This document shows, piece by piece, positions 46,401-56,929 of a DNA stretch of 64,000 nt. Source of the stretch: Magicicada septendecula. Taxonomy: Eukaryota > Arthropoda > Insecta > Hemiptera > Cicadidae. Both the position numbers and the translations under genes were made by a program. The DNA is taken from positions 369,229,258-369,293,257 of the forward strand of contig CM068372.1 of NCBI GenBank assembly GCA_034769895.1, given 5' to 3'. How positions within the stretch are numbered: position 1 is the first letter of the stretch; every line of letters begins with the position of its first letter. A model generated the notes under the pieces. That model saw only the letters and a list, made by a program, of their open reading frames with translations, did not search any database and was not told the DNA's origin.

Positions 46401-48379
46401 GCTACTTTTATTACTGCCTTCAAGATATCCAAGACTGTGGCTCATGTATCAAACAACGTTCACGAGTTCGATCCTTAACGTAGTTTATGACCATGGTATC
46501 GATCGTTCACTACAAACGACAGGGTAGCAATGCCTGACTACAGTAGCCTGTACAGTCGCCTAATTAAATAGGCAATAGTTGCCTCTTAAAGACGCTGTAA
46601 AAAGATTTCCAATTTGTTATTTCTCTCCAGGTGTAGGATAGCTTTTTTTTTTTAATAATACGACACAACATAAACTTCACTTTTATAGCCTAGACTACTT
46701 CTTTGTGGAACAGAAATCGATGACATTTCTGCTGTATTTTTTTTAATGCCTCGTTATACCTGTATAACGTAAGCCTATAGGCCTAAGCCTACTCAGTGGC
46801 AACACAAGAGAAGATCCAAGGACCAACCAACCAATGATATCAATCTAACCTTTCATTTTGAGGCGTCAGCTACAGTTTATTTTTTTTTCAAAGAATAGGT
46901 AAAGTAGGCCTATATTCTATTTCATAATTTTGTAAATAATACACGCTTAAACATTAGGGTAGATTACTCATTAGGTCTATACAGATATTAATGAAACAAA
47001 AAACAAACATAGCCTATACAAGAGGAAAATCAAAGTTTTTTTCTGTTGCAATTAGTCTAAGTTACGTAGAAATTAATGTATGTTTTTGAGTCTTTATGTT
47101 TAGGCCTTCTGAATTTAGAAAAATCGGAAAAAGATTAATTTTTCTTTCCCTAGATAACTGGGTATAGGTAGGCCTATTAGCCTAGGCCTATATGTTTTTC
47201 AGTCTTTTCTCACTAATCGTTTTATCACTTAATTTAAGTTTTGAGAAATTTCTGTCACATGAGGCCACAGCCACGCAAATTATTAAAAAGTACTGTAGGA
47301 TGAGCATAGGTTGGGAATGGATTCAGTGAGGTTCCGTTTAACAAATAAACTGAAAACCTCCTTGGCTGTCCGCGTAACCGCTGCTTCTGCGGTAGCATTA
47401 GGCCTAGTCTACATGTAGGCCTATTTACTTCTTGCTCCGCTTGTATTTTATCAAGGCTGAGCTTTTATAAGGCCGATTGTAGGCTAAATCGTTAGACTAT
47501 ATTAAGAGGCTCCCTCCAAAAATGTTGACTGTGCAGAATATTTGATGTCTTCTCCAATACATGGGACCTCTGCGACAATTCTTGAATAAATCGATCTAGA
47601 CATTGAAACATCGGTCTATGAACTGTCGATGTAGGCCTACTTTCAGGGCAAATTCTAAATCGTTGCGTAAACCGTTCTCAAGGTGTAGGCCTAAAGCGCA
47701 AACAAATTCCGTCACAGGGTATAAAATGAAGATGAAGGGTTCTAGTGAACGTTTGTTGAAACCTATCGGTATAGGCCTACTGGTCTCTCTTTGAAAGGGT
47801 CCCTAAAGGGTAACTTCATTTACATTGGACTGACCCCGTTACCCTCTTTGTCCGCCACTGAGTCCACTTCTACTTAGGTATAGTCTACTATGAAGTGGAT
47901 ATAAAAACATTAAGTATAAAACCATAGCCTATATTTTATTTGTAGTCTGTGGTATTTAGGCCTACAACTTAATGTAGCGTATCAATGAAATTTTGAAGCC
48001 ATCAAGAGCAATTTTGGGGTTAGGGGGGACCAAATATGTAAAGTTGGACCATTCTTTAATGATCTAAAGTATAAATGATAGGAATAAGTGAAGAGACAAA
48101 TAAAGTTTGTTATTATCGACACAATAAGTTTACTGACTTACAGTAAAATCATAGCATGTGTGTGTCAGTCCATTGTTCTTTTAATATTAGAACTATGTCT
48201 ATTCACTTTCAGTTCAAAATACACACTACTCGTTTAAGTTATGTGTAGGCCTATGTGTTATGTATGTGTAGGCCTACTATCAAACAAAAATTAACACGGT
48301 GATATTGTAAAGTTAAAATTTAAAGTAATTTTAGAGTAACACATTAACACATTGTTAATCTACATAACGTGATATGAAT
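46401..48379. other. Unassigned, dense in TAGGCCTA; tRNA-like segment
   Basis: Contains many GTAGGCCTA/TAGGCCTAT words. At about 46437-46480, TGGCTCATGTATC and ACGAGTTCGATCC resemble pol III A and B boxes, perhaps a SINE head. TTGTCCGCCACTGAG at 47849 looks like a worn MITE-1 right end. Confidence 0.4.
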
Positions 48380-48479
48380 TTTGTATCACGGTCTGAAGTA
48401 ACCATTGGGGGGATCCCCCCCCGGATTCGCGCCTGGATGCCATAGGCCTAATTTTCCTTGGGTTTGTAGATTTATAGGC

Positions 48480-48991
48480 TTACAACGTAGACATATGTAT
48501 GAGACTAGCTTCTGTGGAGTGATGTGGTGGGAGGGTAACTTGCTTTTGACGGGGGGATGAGAATAGCCTGAAGGTTTGACTCCCTATTTTTTTCAGGACA
48601 AATGAGAAATTCAAGATTCTTGCTATACGATCTTAGCCTATAGCCTATAGGTAGGCCTACACATTTTATAAATTATTTGCGTCTTAAGTTTTCCAGTAAA
48701 CCGACGTACGTAACCGAAGTAGAGCAAATAGGCCTATTGCAAATACATAGGGCTACGTTGAGTGATTGTCACTCTTAAGAAAACTAATTTTATTTTATTA
48801 ATTTACAAACACATACGACTTTTGTATAATTCCTCTTATTATATTCTATCTTTTTTTATAAGCCTTATTTTAACACACAAAACTGGCTTAGGAATAGGTC
48901 TACGTTTAATTATTACGGAATTTCGATGAAACATTTAATAGCTTTGAGGGGGGGCTGATCCCTCTGATCCCCCTCCGTAGTTACGCCACTG
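48480..48991 (+). mobile_element. MITE family 1, copy c
   Basis: Starts near ACATATGTATGAGACTAGCT, contains TTTTTCAGGACAAATGAGAA, GAGTGATTGTCACTCTTAAG and GGCTTAGGAATAGG, and ends with TCCCCCTCCGTAGTTACGCC ACTG. The right terminus is the cleanest in the family. The left terminus is not clear; GAAGTAACCATTGGGGGGAT at 48400 may be part of it. Confidence 0.78.
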
Positions 48992-49439
48992 GGTACCAAT
49001 AAGTTAAACGCCGGTAAAGAAGTCGTTTTACAATACGTGTCAAAACTCAACTGAGACGACCGTTCGAAAGAAAGAAAAACTTTTAACTGTTAATGCACAT
49101 AGAATCCTGTTTATTTAGGCGTACGATCCATTCACAAGAGTTCTTTAGGCCAATGACTATAAAAGCATTTAGGCTACTATGCGAGAAAACATTTGATATG
49201 AACAAACAATTATCAGGTGTTTCTAATTTTAAAGCGACTGTAACCTATGCCTTAGATATGAAGTAGCCTATAGGCTACATAGGCGTACGCCAACGTTTTA
49301 AAGAAAATGCAGTTAGGCCACAATTTTTACATAATTTCAGCATATTTTAAACGTTGTATGCAGCCCATCCCATATAGTCGTATATAGTATTGCCATTTTT
49401 TGTGTCAGAATATCCGAATTTTCTTATAGGCCTATGTAA

Positions 49440-49887
49440 CCGTGACATAACTAGGAGCTTCTCCTGGCGGGGGGGGGGGGTCATGAGACTAGCTTGAAGG
49501 CTGGACTCCCCATTTTCCTTCAGGACAAGTGAGACATTCAGGATTCATCCCATATATTTTATAAATTCTTTGCGTCTCGAAGTTTTTGACTAAACCGACG
49601 TGAAGTCGGCCTATTCCTACGTACGTTATTTAGGCCTGCCAAATGTTGATCGTTTGTCATTATTACAGAAACGCCATTTTATTAATTTACAAATATTTTT
49701 ATTTTTAAATTTTATATATATTTGTAATCATTTACATTTATTTATTTAATGTACCACCTTTTACTTCTACAGTTATTTGTAAGTCTTATTTTAACACACG
49801 CAGCTGGCCCATGTTTAGTGATTATGGAAATTCGCTGAAAATGTTTAATGTCTCTGGGGTGAGATTGATCCCATAGTAATGCCACTG
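49440..49887 (+). mobile_element. MITE family 1, copy d
   Basis: Left end CGTGACATAACTAGG, right end TAGTAATGCCACTG, 448 bp. Interior matches copies a-c in order (TCATGAGACTAGCTTGAAGG, TTCAGGACAAGTGAGA, TTTGTCATTATTACAGAAAC, CAGCTGGCCCATGTTTAGTG). Confidence 0.82.
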
Positions 49888-50109
49888 ATCCGAATTACCT
49901 TCAGCCTCAATTAGTTTGGAAAACTGATGTCTACTGTAGGCCTATATAAAGCCTGCGCCTAATAGGCACACGTTGTTTTTGTCTCAGTATCAGAATTTTC
50001 GTTTATATGAACTGCCCTCAGTCCCAATTGGTTCGTATAACTGATCTCTACTGCATCCTATAGGTATAAGCTACCTTGTTGGTATAGACTTTTAGCATCA
50101 CGTCAATCT

Positions 50110-50600
50110 TATCACCAGTCTACTGAAACCATGGATATAAATAATAAAACAAACAACTTCCAAAGAATATGTGGGACATTACGGAGAACACTCAAAGGAA
50201 AAGCTACGAAAGAAACACAAATAAAATTCTATAAGGTGATGGCAGTCCCCATGCTATTATACGGGTCCGAATCATGGGCACCAAGAAAGAAAGATTATAG
50301 ACAGATGGAAACGTCTGAAATGAAATATCTTAGATCCGTGAAAGGTTGTATAAGATTAGATCACATAAAGAACGAAGATATAAGACAGGAATTAAAAGAA
50401 CACCCAGTAACGGAACTAGTGAAAAACTATAAAAAAAGATGGAAAGAACATGTTTGCGCGTGTCTCCAAAAAGAATTCCAAGAAAACTCCTGAATTATAA
50501 GCCAAACGGAAGAAGAAATGTTGGCAGACCGAGACGGAGATGGTGAAGCCGGAACAGGCAACCTGCATAATCTTGGACAGATAGATGATGATGAAAACTG
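50110..50600 (+). pseudogene. LINE RT C-terminal remnant with GATGATGA tail
   Basis: Open plus-strand frame 50131-50493 reads NNFQRICGTLRRTLKGKATK, ETQIKFYKVMAVPMLLYGSE, SWAPRKKDYRQMETSEMKYL and RLDHIKNEDIRQELKEHPV. A shifted frame then gives LLNYKPNGRRNVGRPRRRW and a stop, and the sequence ends in GACAGATAGATGATGATGA. It is the same subfamily as 5709-6330 and among the least decayed tails here, so one of the younger LINE insertions. Confidence 0.88.
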
Positions 50601-51469
50601 TGGTCATCTTTGTTTCTGTCTTACAGTAAAATTTCACACGTTTTAACTGTGTGTTAAATTCAGTTGTTTAATAAGTTTATTAGTTGTAAGTTTGTTCTGT
50701 TTCAGGAAATTTAGTTAATATGTTTCTAAACATGTGTTATATGATATATTTTTTGTAAATCTGTAATTTGCGCTTAATCGAAATTAAAATATTATGAAAC
50801 AAAAATACTTAACTCTTAATATCGTCTCAGAGTTCATAATTTATTTTTTTTTAATTTAAATTTTGCTTGCTTACAGCTATTCACACAGCTTACAAACGTG
50901 TTATAACTAATTCACACTAAAAATTTAGTGATGTAGTTACATTTGATCACTAATTTTTACTCCGAAATTCAATCCCCGTTTTGTCATACCGGTTGGATAA
51001 AACGGGGAGAAATTACTTCTTCCATAAAATATTTTTTCTGAGAAATCAATTTGGAAAATGAATATTGTAAACATGGTGTGGTGTAGTAAAATATATGACA
51101 TGTACCTATAATATTGTATAAAACTACTTTAAAATTTTCACATGGCTCGTAATTATGCAAAATACCACTAGGCTCCCCACTTTGTCCAACTCTCCCTTAT
51201 ATGTGCTGCTTTACGTGAAGCCTCTGCCTAGTGTTCAGATGCAATGGATTAGATAACGTTGGCCGTAGTGAAACAAATTCAACTGTGCAGTTAGTGTAAC
51301 TATCGTGGGCGCACTTCGGGGGGGGGGGTCAAACTAGCCGAAATTTCATATTCAGATAAAATACAGTAAAATTGTATCTTTTTTGTGTTTGTAAGGTAGG
51401 TCTAAATATTATTTATAATCCCTTAAATTCGTAGTTACCGTCAATCAACGAATTTTTCCGGTAAAGGGT
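50601..51469. other. Unassigned
   Basis: An inverted repeat CCCCGTTTTGTC / GGATAAAACGGGG at 50973-51007 could form a 12-bp hairpin. A G run lies at 51318. No coding. Confidence 0.45.
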
Positions 51470-51510
51470 TTGTGAGGATCGGTCAAAAAGTATAACACAA
51501 ATTTTGAACT

Positions 51511-51560
51511 ATTTGTGTCGACGTTTCGACAATGTTTATTGTCATCATCAGGACCTGTGT
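51511..51560 (-). ncRNA. Hammerhead-like ribozyme motif (best stem II)
   Basis: On the minus strand: GGTC, CTGATGA (51551 to 51545), one T, GACAAT-AAAC-ATTGTC (a perfect 6-bp stem II with a 4-base loop), GAAACGTC (51527 to 51520), GACAC. GTC before the core can pair with GAC after it as stem I. ACGT is a palindrome that could serve as stem III only between two molecules. The extra T between CTGATGA and stem II departs from the canonical core, so activity is uncertain. Confidence 0.45.
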
Positions 51561-51623
51561 ATGAATACAAGAGAAAATTCAACAGATACAAATTCAGACA
51601 CAACAGATCAATTATTTGAGTGA

Positions 51624-51626
<3 letters not shown>

Positions 51627-51716
<90 letters not shown>

Positions 51717-51728
51717 CGCGCGTGTGTA
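51627..51728. repeat. (TG)n(CG)n microsatellite
   Basis: About 40 TG units with a few TGCG interruptions, then a pure CG run at 51708-51722. Z-DNA-prone. Confidence 0.97.
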
Positions 51729-52320
51729 TTCGTGTAGGCCTATATGTGAAGGCCTATATGTTGAAACAGTTTGTTTTACACCATCAAAATAATTGCATTA
51801 TTACATATTGTTTTCCTTAAATATAACGTGAAAATTATAATACCCCAGAACATAATTTCTACAATATTACAATGTAAATTACTCATAACGAAATGCTATT
51901 TGCAATTGTATATATTATTAATGTAATGGTGTTTATTATTATTCATAATAAGCAAGAGGTTAATAACTAATTCTGTGTTCCCACAAAATTATTGTCAGAA
52001 TATAGGTGACAATAGCCTAATATTTATTCCTTTCGCTTGTTTGTTGAACCACTTCCCCAAAATTAAATTCTGCATACTCCAGTGTCGCCGCTAGTCAGGC
52101 GAATTTCTTACTCGACTTTTTTAAAAAATGGAGAGAAAAGGTTGATTCGGCTAGTTCGGTACAGCCTATTGTGGTTCTTTACATGCAAGAACCGAAATCA
52201 AAACAGCTGTTGCTTACGAGTAGGATACAACTTCAGCGAAGGAAACTAGTTCCTCACTAGTTAATAGCTACTTGTAAACAAATAGGCCTACTTCCCAAAT
52301 ACGAAATTAAAAAAAAAAGT
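51729..52320. other. Unassigned
   Basis: AT-rich, no feature recognised apart from GTAGGCCTATATG words at 51736-51760. Confidence 0.5.
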
Positions 52321-52810
52321 TTTTCATCTTCTTCTCTTCAAGGATTATATAAACCTTATTAGGTTATATAAACCTGTTCCGGCACTCATCTCATCCTAGG
52401 ACGACCCACGTCTCTTCTACCAATGGCTTTATAGTTCAGTGCCGCTTTCGGCAGTTGATCCTCTGTCACCCTTTGCAGATGATCCCACCATTGTCTTCTG
52501 TAAATTGAAATAATTTCATTTATGTCTTTTACTTCGAGTTCTGCTCTGATATCTTCATTCCTTCTTCTATCTTACAATGTAAATTTAAAGTATTTCGAAG
52601 AAACTGCATTTCAGCACTCTGAATCTTGGTTCTTTCCTTTTTTGTCATGACCCACCCCTCACTCGCTAAAATCAACGTGGGTATTCCAATTGTCTTATAA
52701 AATTTAATCCTTGTGCTGTGTCTTGTTTTATTTCTAAGATTTCTATGAATCGTACCACACATATTCCTACCACAAAAAGATTCATAGCTGAATATGAATA
52801 ACAAACGTTT
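52321..52810 (-). pseudogene. LINE RT C-terminal remnant (GRPRMR subfamily)
   Basis: Minus-strand frame 52529-52804 has CGTIHRNLRNKTRHSTRIKF, IGIPTLILASEGWVMTKKER and IQSAEMQFLRNTL. A frameshifted downstream part reads YRRQWWDHLQRVTEDQLPK, ALNYKAIGRRDVGRPRMR and a stop. The tail is GAAGAAGATGA-like (52325-52340). Same subfamily as 691-1490. Confidence 0.82.
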
Positions 52811-52904
52811 TTATGTAAGCACCAGTAATTAAGGCAATTAATAATAGTAGGGTACACAAATCCCCCCCCCCAACAACATGTATACATATATTTCTTTTTT
52901 TTTT

Positions 52905-53214
52905 AATTAAGAAAGTTGTGTTAGTGGTTATAATCACAAATAGAATTATCACTGTTGCACACCACTATAGAAAAAGTATTACGATTAGCGCTTTCAAGCT
53001 TCACAGCTCATCGTCAGATCGGAAATAACAATAATAAGACTAAACAATTTCTTCATACCCCCACTTGCCCTACCGCCCATACACATTTTTGTAAACAATA
53101 TAAGAAGTTGTCTAGTCCTATTATTGTTATTTCCGATCTGACGATGAGCTGCGAAGCTTGATAACGCTAATCGGAATACTTTCTCTATAATGGTGTGGAA
53201 TAGTGATAATTCTG
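52905..53214. mobile_element. Foldback element F1, copy 2, with hammerhead-like arms
   Basis: 310-bp insert between identical 14-bp sequences TTTCTTTTTTTTTT (52891-52904 and 53215-53228). Arms of about 130 bp are inverted: GAATTATCACTGTTGCACAC...GCTCATCGTCAGATCGG and its reverse complement. The left arm (minus strand) reads CTGACGA (53017 to 53011), T, GAGCT-GTGA-AGCTT, GAAAGCGCTA; the right arm (plus) has CTGACGA at 53138-53144 but GATAACGCTA instead of GAAAGCGCTA. AGCGCT is a palindrome. Boundaries match copy 1 at 21979-22097. Confidence 0.8.
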
Positions 53215-53378
53215 TTTCTTTTTTTTTTGTAGATGGTGGAGGTTAAAACACGTCATTGTTCCGCTTGTTGCTATCATAGACTTCTCTGTCGCCGAAGACT
53301 CTTCAACAAAAAAAAACCTTGACCCTTAAAATCAAACTGTTAATAGGTGCTACTGCATAGGCGACACATTTCTTTATA

Positions 53379-53941
53379 CTGGGTTATTAAAAAGAATGAA
53401 CCGATTTCATAACGCAATATTTTATTAAGGAAAAGTAATACAAAAATTCCAACCAAATCACAACTATTCTACACATAATCAAGTTTTATTTCCTGTCTCA
53501 CAAGTGTTCGAAAAGAATGAACAAATTTCATGACGCATGTTGGACTGGTGAGAAGGGAGCCAAAACCTTGCTCTTTGTAGCTGGCCTGCGAGATCTCCAT
53601 ACCTCACCGTATGTGTTGTTTTCTTGTGGGGATATGCAAAAGATAGATATTATCTTCCACCGCTACTCACCACTACCCACGTCGATGGCCTTAAACTTCG
53701 AATAACAACAGCGATCAACTCAGTGGATCGTGATGTGTTGCTACGCGTCTGGGAAGAATTCTCATATCGCCTCTCACATCCGTGCTCCAAGTGGTGGCCA
53801 CATTGCACCTGAACACTTGTAAGACAGGAAACAAAACTTGATTGTCAGTAGAATACTTGTGATTTGGTGGGAATTTTTAATTACTTTTCCTTAATAAAAT
53901 ATTGTGTTATGAAATCGGTTCATTCTTTTTGAATAACCCTG
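53379..53941 (+). mobile_element. mariner-family element, internally deleted
   Basis: 563 bp with about 130-bp inverted ends (CTGGGTTATTAAAAAGAATG left; CAGGGTTATTCAAAAAGAAT as reverse complement of right) and TA on both sides (53377-53378, 53942-53943). The central plus-strand frame 53590-53812 reads FLWGYAKDRYYLPPL, LKLRITTAINSVDRDVLLRV and WEEFSYRLSHPCSKW: the C-terminus of an IS630/Tc1/mariner transposase after the last catalytic residue (FFLWGYVKD ... RVWxExxYRLD). The N-terminal DNA-binding domain and catalytic Asp residues are deleted, so it depends on a partner if mobile. Confidence 0.88.
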
Positions 53942-53943
53942 TA

Positions 53944-54717
53944 GTTCGGCTAACTCTGAGAAAAAGGAAACTATTAGTAAAGACGTTATTGGTTAATGTC
54001 AACATACAAGTGGAGAATATAATAAATAATAGGGGGTCTACTGTAAGAATCAAAACCAAACTAATACTGGGAAACGATACAGGTGGAAACTTTGAGAAAA
54101 GCGAGGTAGAATAAGCCTAAGTACGTATAAGAGGCTGTAGGCCTACCATTGTTTTGCGAAGACGTGAGGATGTCATATAGTAGTCAACATGTAGTCAACT
54201 GTTATAAACGTTTGTAACAGAAATACTTAGACAATTATTTCATAGAAAAAAGTTCAATTTTTAGATTATTGTTCATTCGGCCTAAGTAGGTATAAATACT
54301 GTCATTTTCCTTTGAATGCTGTACAAAGAGTTAATCGAAACGGTACTGGAAAGCGGTACTGCTTGATCTCAGTCAATAGGGTAAACTATAGGCATAGTAG
54401 TTTAAACTATTTACGCAAACACTAATAATACTGTATCCTGATTATTTATAACGGTAATTAGGATAATACAGATAACACGGTGCCCTAAAGGACGATCAAT
54501 AATAGGCCTATTTGTTTTCCTGTTGTAACATATAACAACCAGCTTTCCTTCATCTTTTCAGATTATACCTAAAATTTAAGAGCAATGTAAGCAATGATAC
54601 AGAGCACTTATTTTACAGTTCCTACGAGTGACTTACATCTCTTGGATTAAGACGAAGGTGTTCGGTAAATATTTTACTGTTCAAATTGTCCGATCTTAAT
54701 TGCTTTAAGCATGGAAG
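53944..54717. other. Unassigned
   Basis: No coding or element ends recognised; TAGGCCTA words at 54138 and 54503. Confidence 0.5.
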
Positions 54718-54935
54718 GCACCATGATAATAATGACCAGGACGGTGCGAAGACGTAAGGAATGGAACAGGTACATGAGTAGAATGGCGGATGACAGACTG
54801 GCGAAATCATGCCTACGAGATGCACGAGCAAATAGACCAAAAATGGTGAGGAAGAAGTAAAACAAGAAGAAGAAGAAGAAGAAGAAGAAGAAGAAGAAGA
54901 AGAAGAAGAAGAAGAAGAAGAAGAAGAAGAAGAAG

Positions 54936-55006
<71 letters not shown>

Positions 55007-55007
55007 C
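54718..55007 (+). mobile_element. LINE 3' end with (GAA)n(CAA)n tail
   Basis: One plus-strand frame from about 54722 reads MTRTVRRRKEWNRYMSRMAD, DRLAKSCLRDARANRPKMVR and KK then TAA, the RTE-like WNxxVxRMxxxRLxKxxRD...GRPRKRW end. The stop is followed by (GAA)n at 54865-54936 and (CAA)n at 54937-55007, so the compound microsatellite is the expanded tail. Poly-residue frames across it are artefacts. Confidence 0.8.
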
Positions 55008-55149
55008 TTTCAATTCGAAATTTCTGGAAAGTTTCAAGTTAGTAAAAGCGTGTATGGACCTACTCTATGAACACTTACGATATATAGGCTATTACATGGA
55101 TTCAGAAGCATATTCACTGGAGAGGGAATACGATATAAGTTGACGAGGA

Positions 55150-55685
55150 ATTTTACTAATCTCTTAATTTGTAGGTTGTTTTGTTACTTTTCAGGTGTGT
55201 CGCACCAATATAGTAGTGGCTTCTTTTTAAGTATACAAACAGGCTTATTACACATCATCTGCATCTACGTTTGAAATATGAAATAGCCTATTGGAAAAAG
55301 CAATCTAGTGACCCCGGGAGAAATTGTTAAATGGTGGCCAAAAAAAGTCAACGTAAATAGACCTTAAAATATGAAAAATTTTCAAATTTTATGTCTTTTA
55401 TGATGTTTAAATTTTTCTAAGTTTAGTTTTTGTTGTTGTTAAAACTGTAGTTATCATTTTTAAATCTAAAATATCAATAAATATTTTGTAAACAGTGTTT
55501 CAATCGCATGTCTTTTTACTGCGTTACTATCATTTAATTTAACTGGATTAATTTCAGGATGTTACTAGGCCTATCCATTTTTCAGCTATTTTGAAAATTG
55601 AAATATTGATTAGTCATAACTTGTTTTTTCTTTTACATGAAGCGTACATGACCGGGCCCCAAACCAAATTCTAAACTCGCCACTG
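55150..55685 (+). repeat. Dispersed repeat family 2, copy 2
   Basis: Matches 19095-19440 in order with extra internal sequence (55310-55460). The right end reads ACTCGCCACTG, similar to the MITE-1 terminus, so it is probably another MITE family. No coding. Confidence 0.75.
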
Positions 55686-56929
55686 TTTAGGATCAATGTA
55701 GGTCGTACGAACGCAGGTGTAGGCCGTCGTGGCTGGTACTGCGTCTACACCGCCTTCTTCAATCTGTTCAAGTGATGAGTACACGGTCCAAACCGACTAT
55801 GCCACATTTCGGACGCGAGTCGCCGGACCGGATTCTACACGACACGGTGCAAGTAGGTTTGAGGCTTACACAGTTGCTACAAAGTCAGTAGGCACAATGC
55901 AGATTTGTCTACAATACAGTAGGCCTACAATAACCCATTGATTTGCCGAGTGGCTCCAGACGAACGCTCCAAACACAGTCAGAAGCGATAATATTTAAAC
56001 TAGACCTAGGCCTACAGTATACTTATACTGAACAAAAGTAGATCTAATAAATCTATTCCTACACAGTACACAGTAAGCCTATGCTGGGGCCCCCAATATT
56101 TATAACCATAACTTGAGATTAATAATGTGTTTCAATTGCTAAACGGTTAACCCCGGAAAAAATGTTTGACTGATAGTTAATATATTTAAATTACTAAGGG
56201 TTTAGTTAATAAAATTAAATTTTGTAAATAAATCAATCTCAAACATGATTTTCTTTTTTAACAAACAATTAACGTAACTGGAAGAAAGCGAAGCTCACTA
56301 AAAGTAAGACTTTAAATGAAACTAAACGCCATTAAGTCCCTTTAAGTCAGTTTTTATCAGCTGAAAAACTTTAAGAAATTTTTCTCCTAATAATTTGTAC
56401 AAATGTTTTATAGACAATGTGTTGGTAGCAGGTGCTGTTACTGACACAGGGCCTCAGCATTCCGTCGTTGTGTTTCTTATCCGCCATCATCCAGTCTGGA
56501 CGTGCGGTGTTTGTCAAAAATAAAACGAAAGGATTTGTCAAGTAGGCTACAGGTGGCACAGCTGCTGAGGCAAAATACTTAAAATGGCGTAAACAAAAGA
56601 ATTACGAGATTCCGTGTTAAACCAACTGGCAGTCTCTATGACATCCTGAATATTGAAATGTAGTCTAATGATACAAGTGACACCGTGATGTAATCTGCAC
56701 AATTTACGTTCACTAAACGGCACGCAACCACACGCTAAGTCTATCTAGCCTAGGCTGGCGACGTGGGGTAGCCTTTGCCGGCCTATATCAGGTTTTAAAC
56801 TAGTAGGCCGATGCTCCCTGAGCTTTAAAACTCGCTCACTATTTTGAATGAAGCAGGCCCTACATTTATTATTACACAAATTTCAGTATTAAATAATTCT
56901 TCAATTATGGGAAAACTATAAAAATCCCA
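55686..56929. other. Unassigned
   Basis: No element ends or convincing frames. The 70-codon frame at 55729-55941 has no recognisable domain. Confidence 0.5.
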
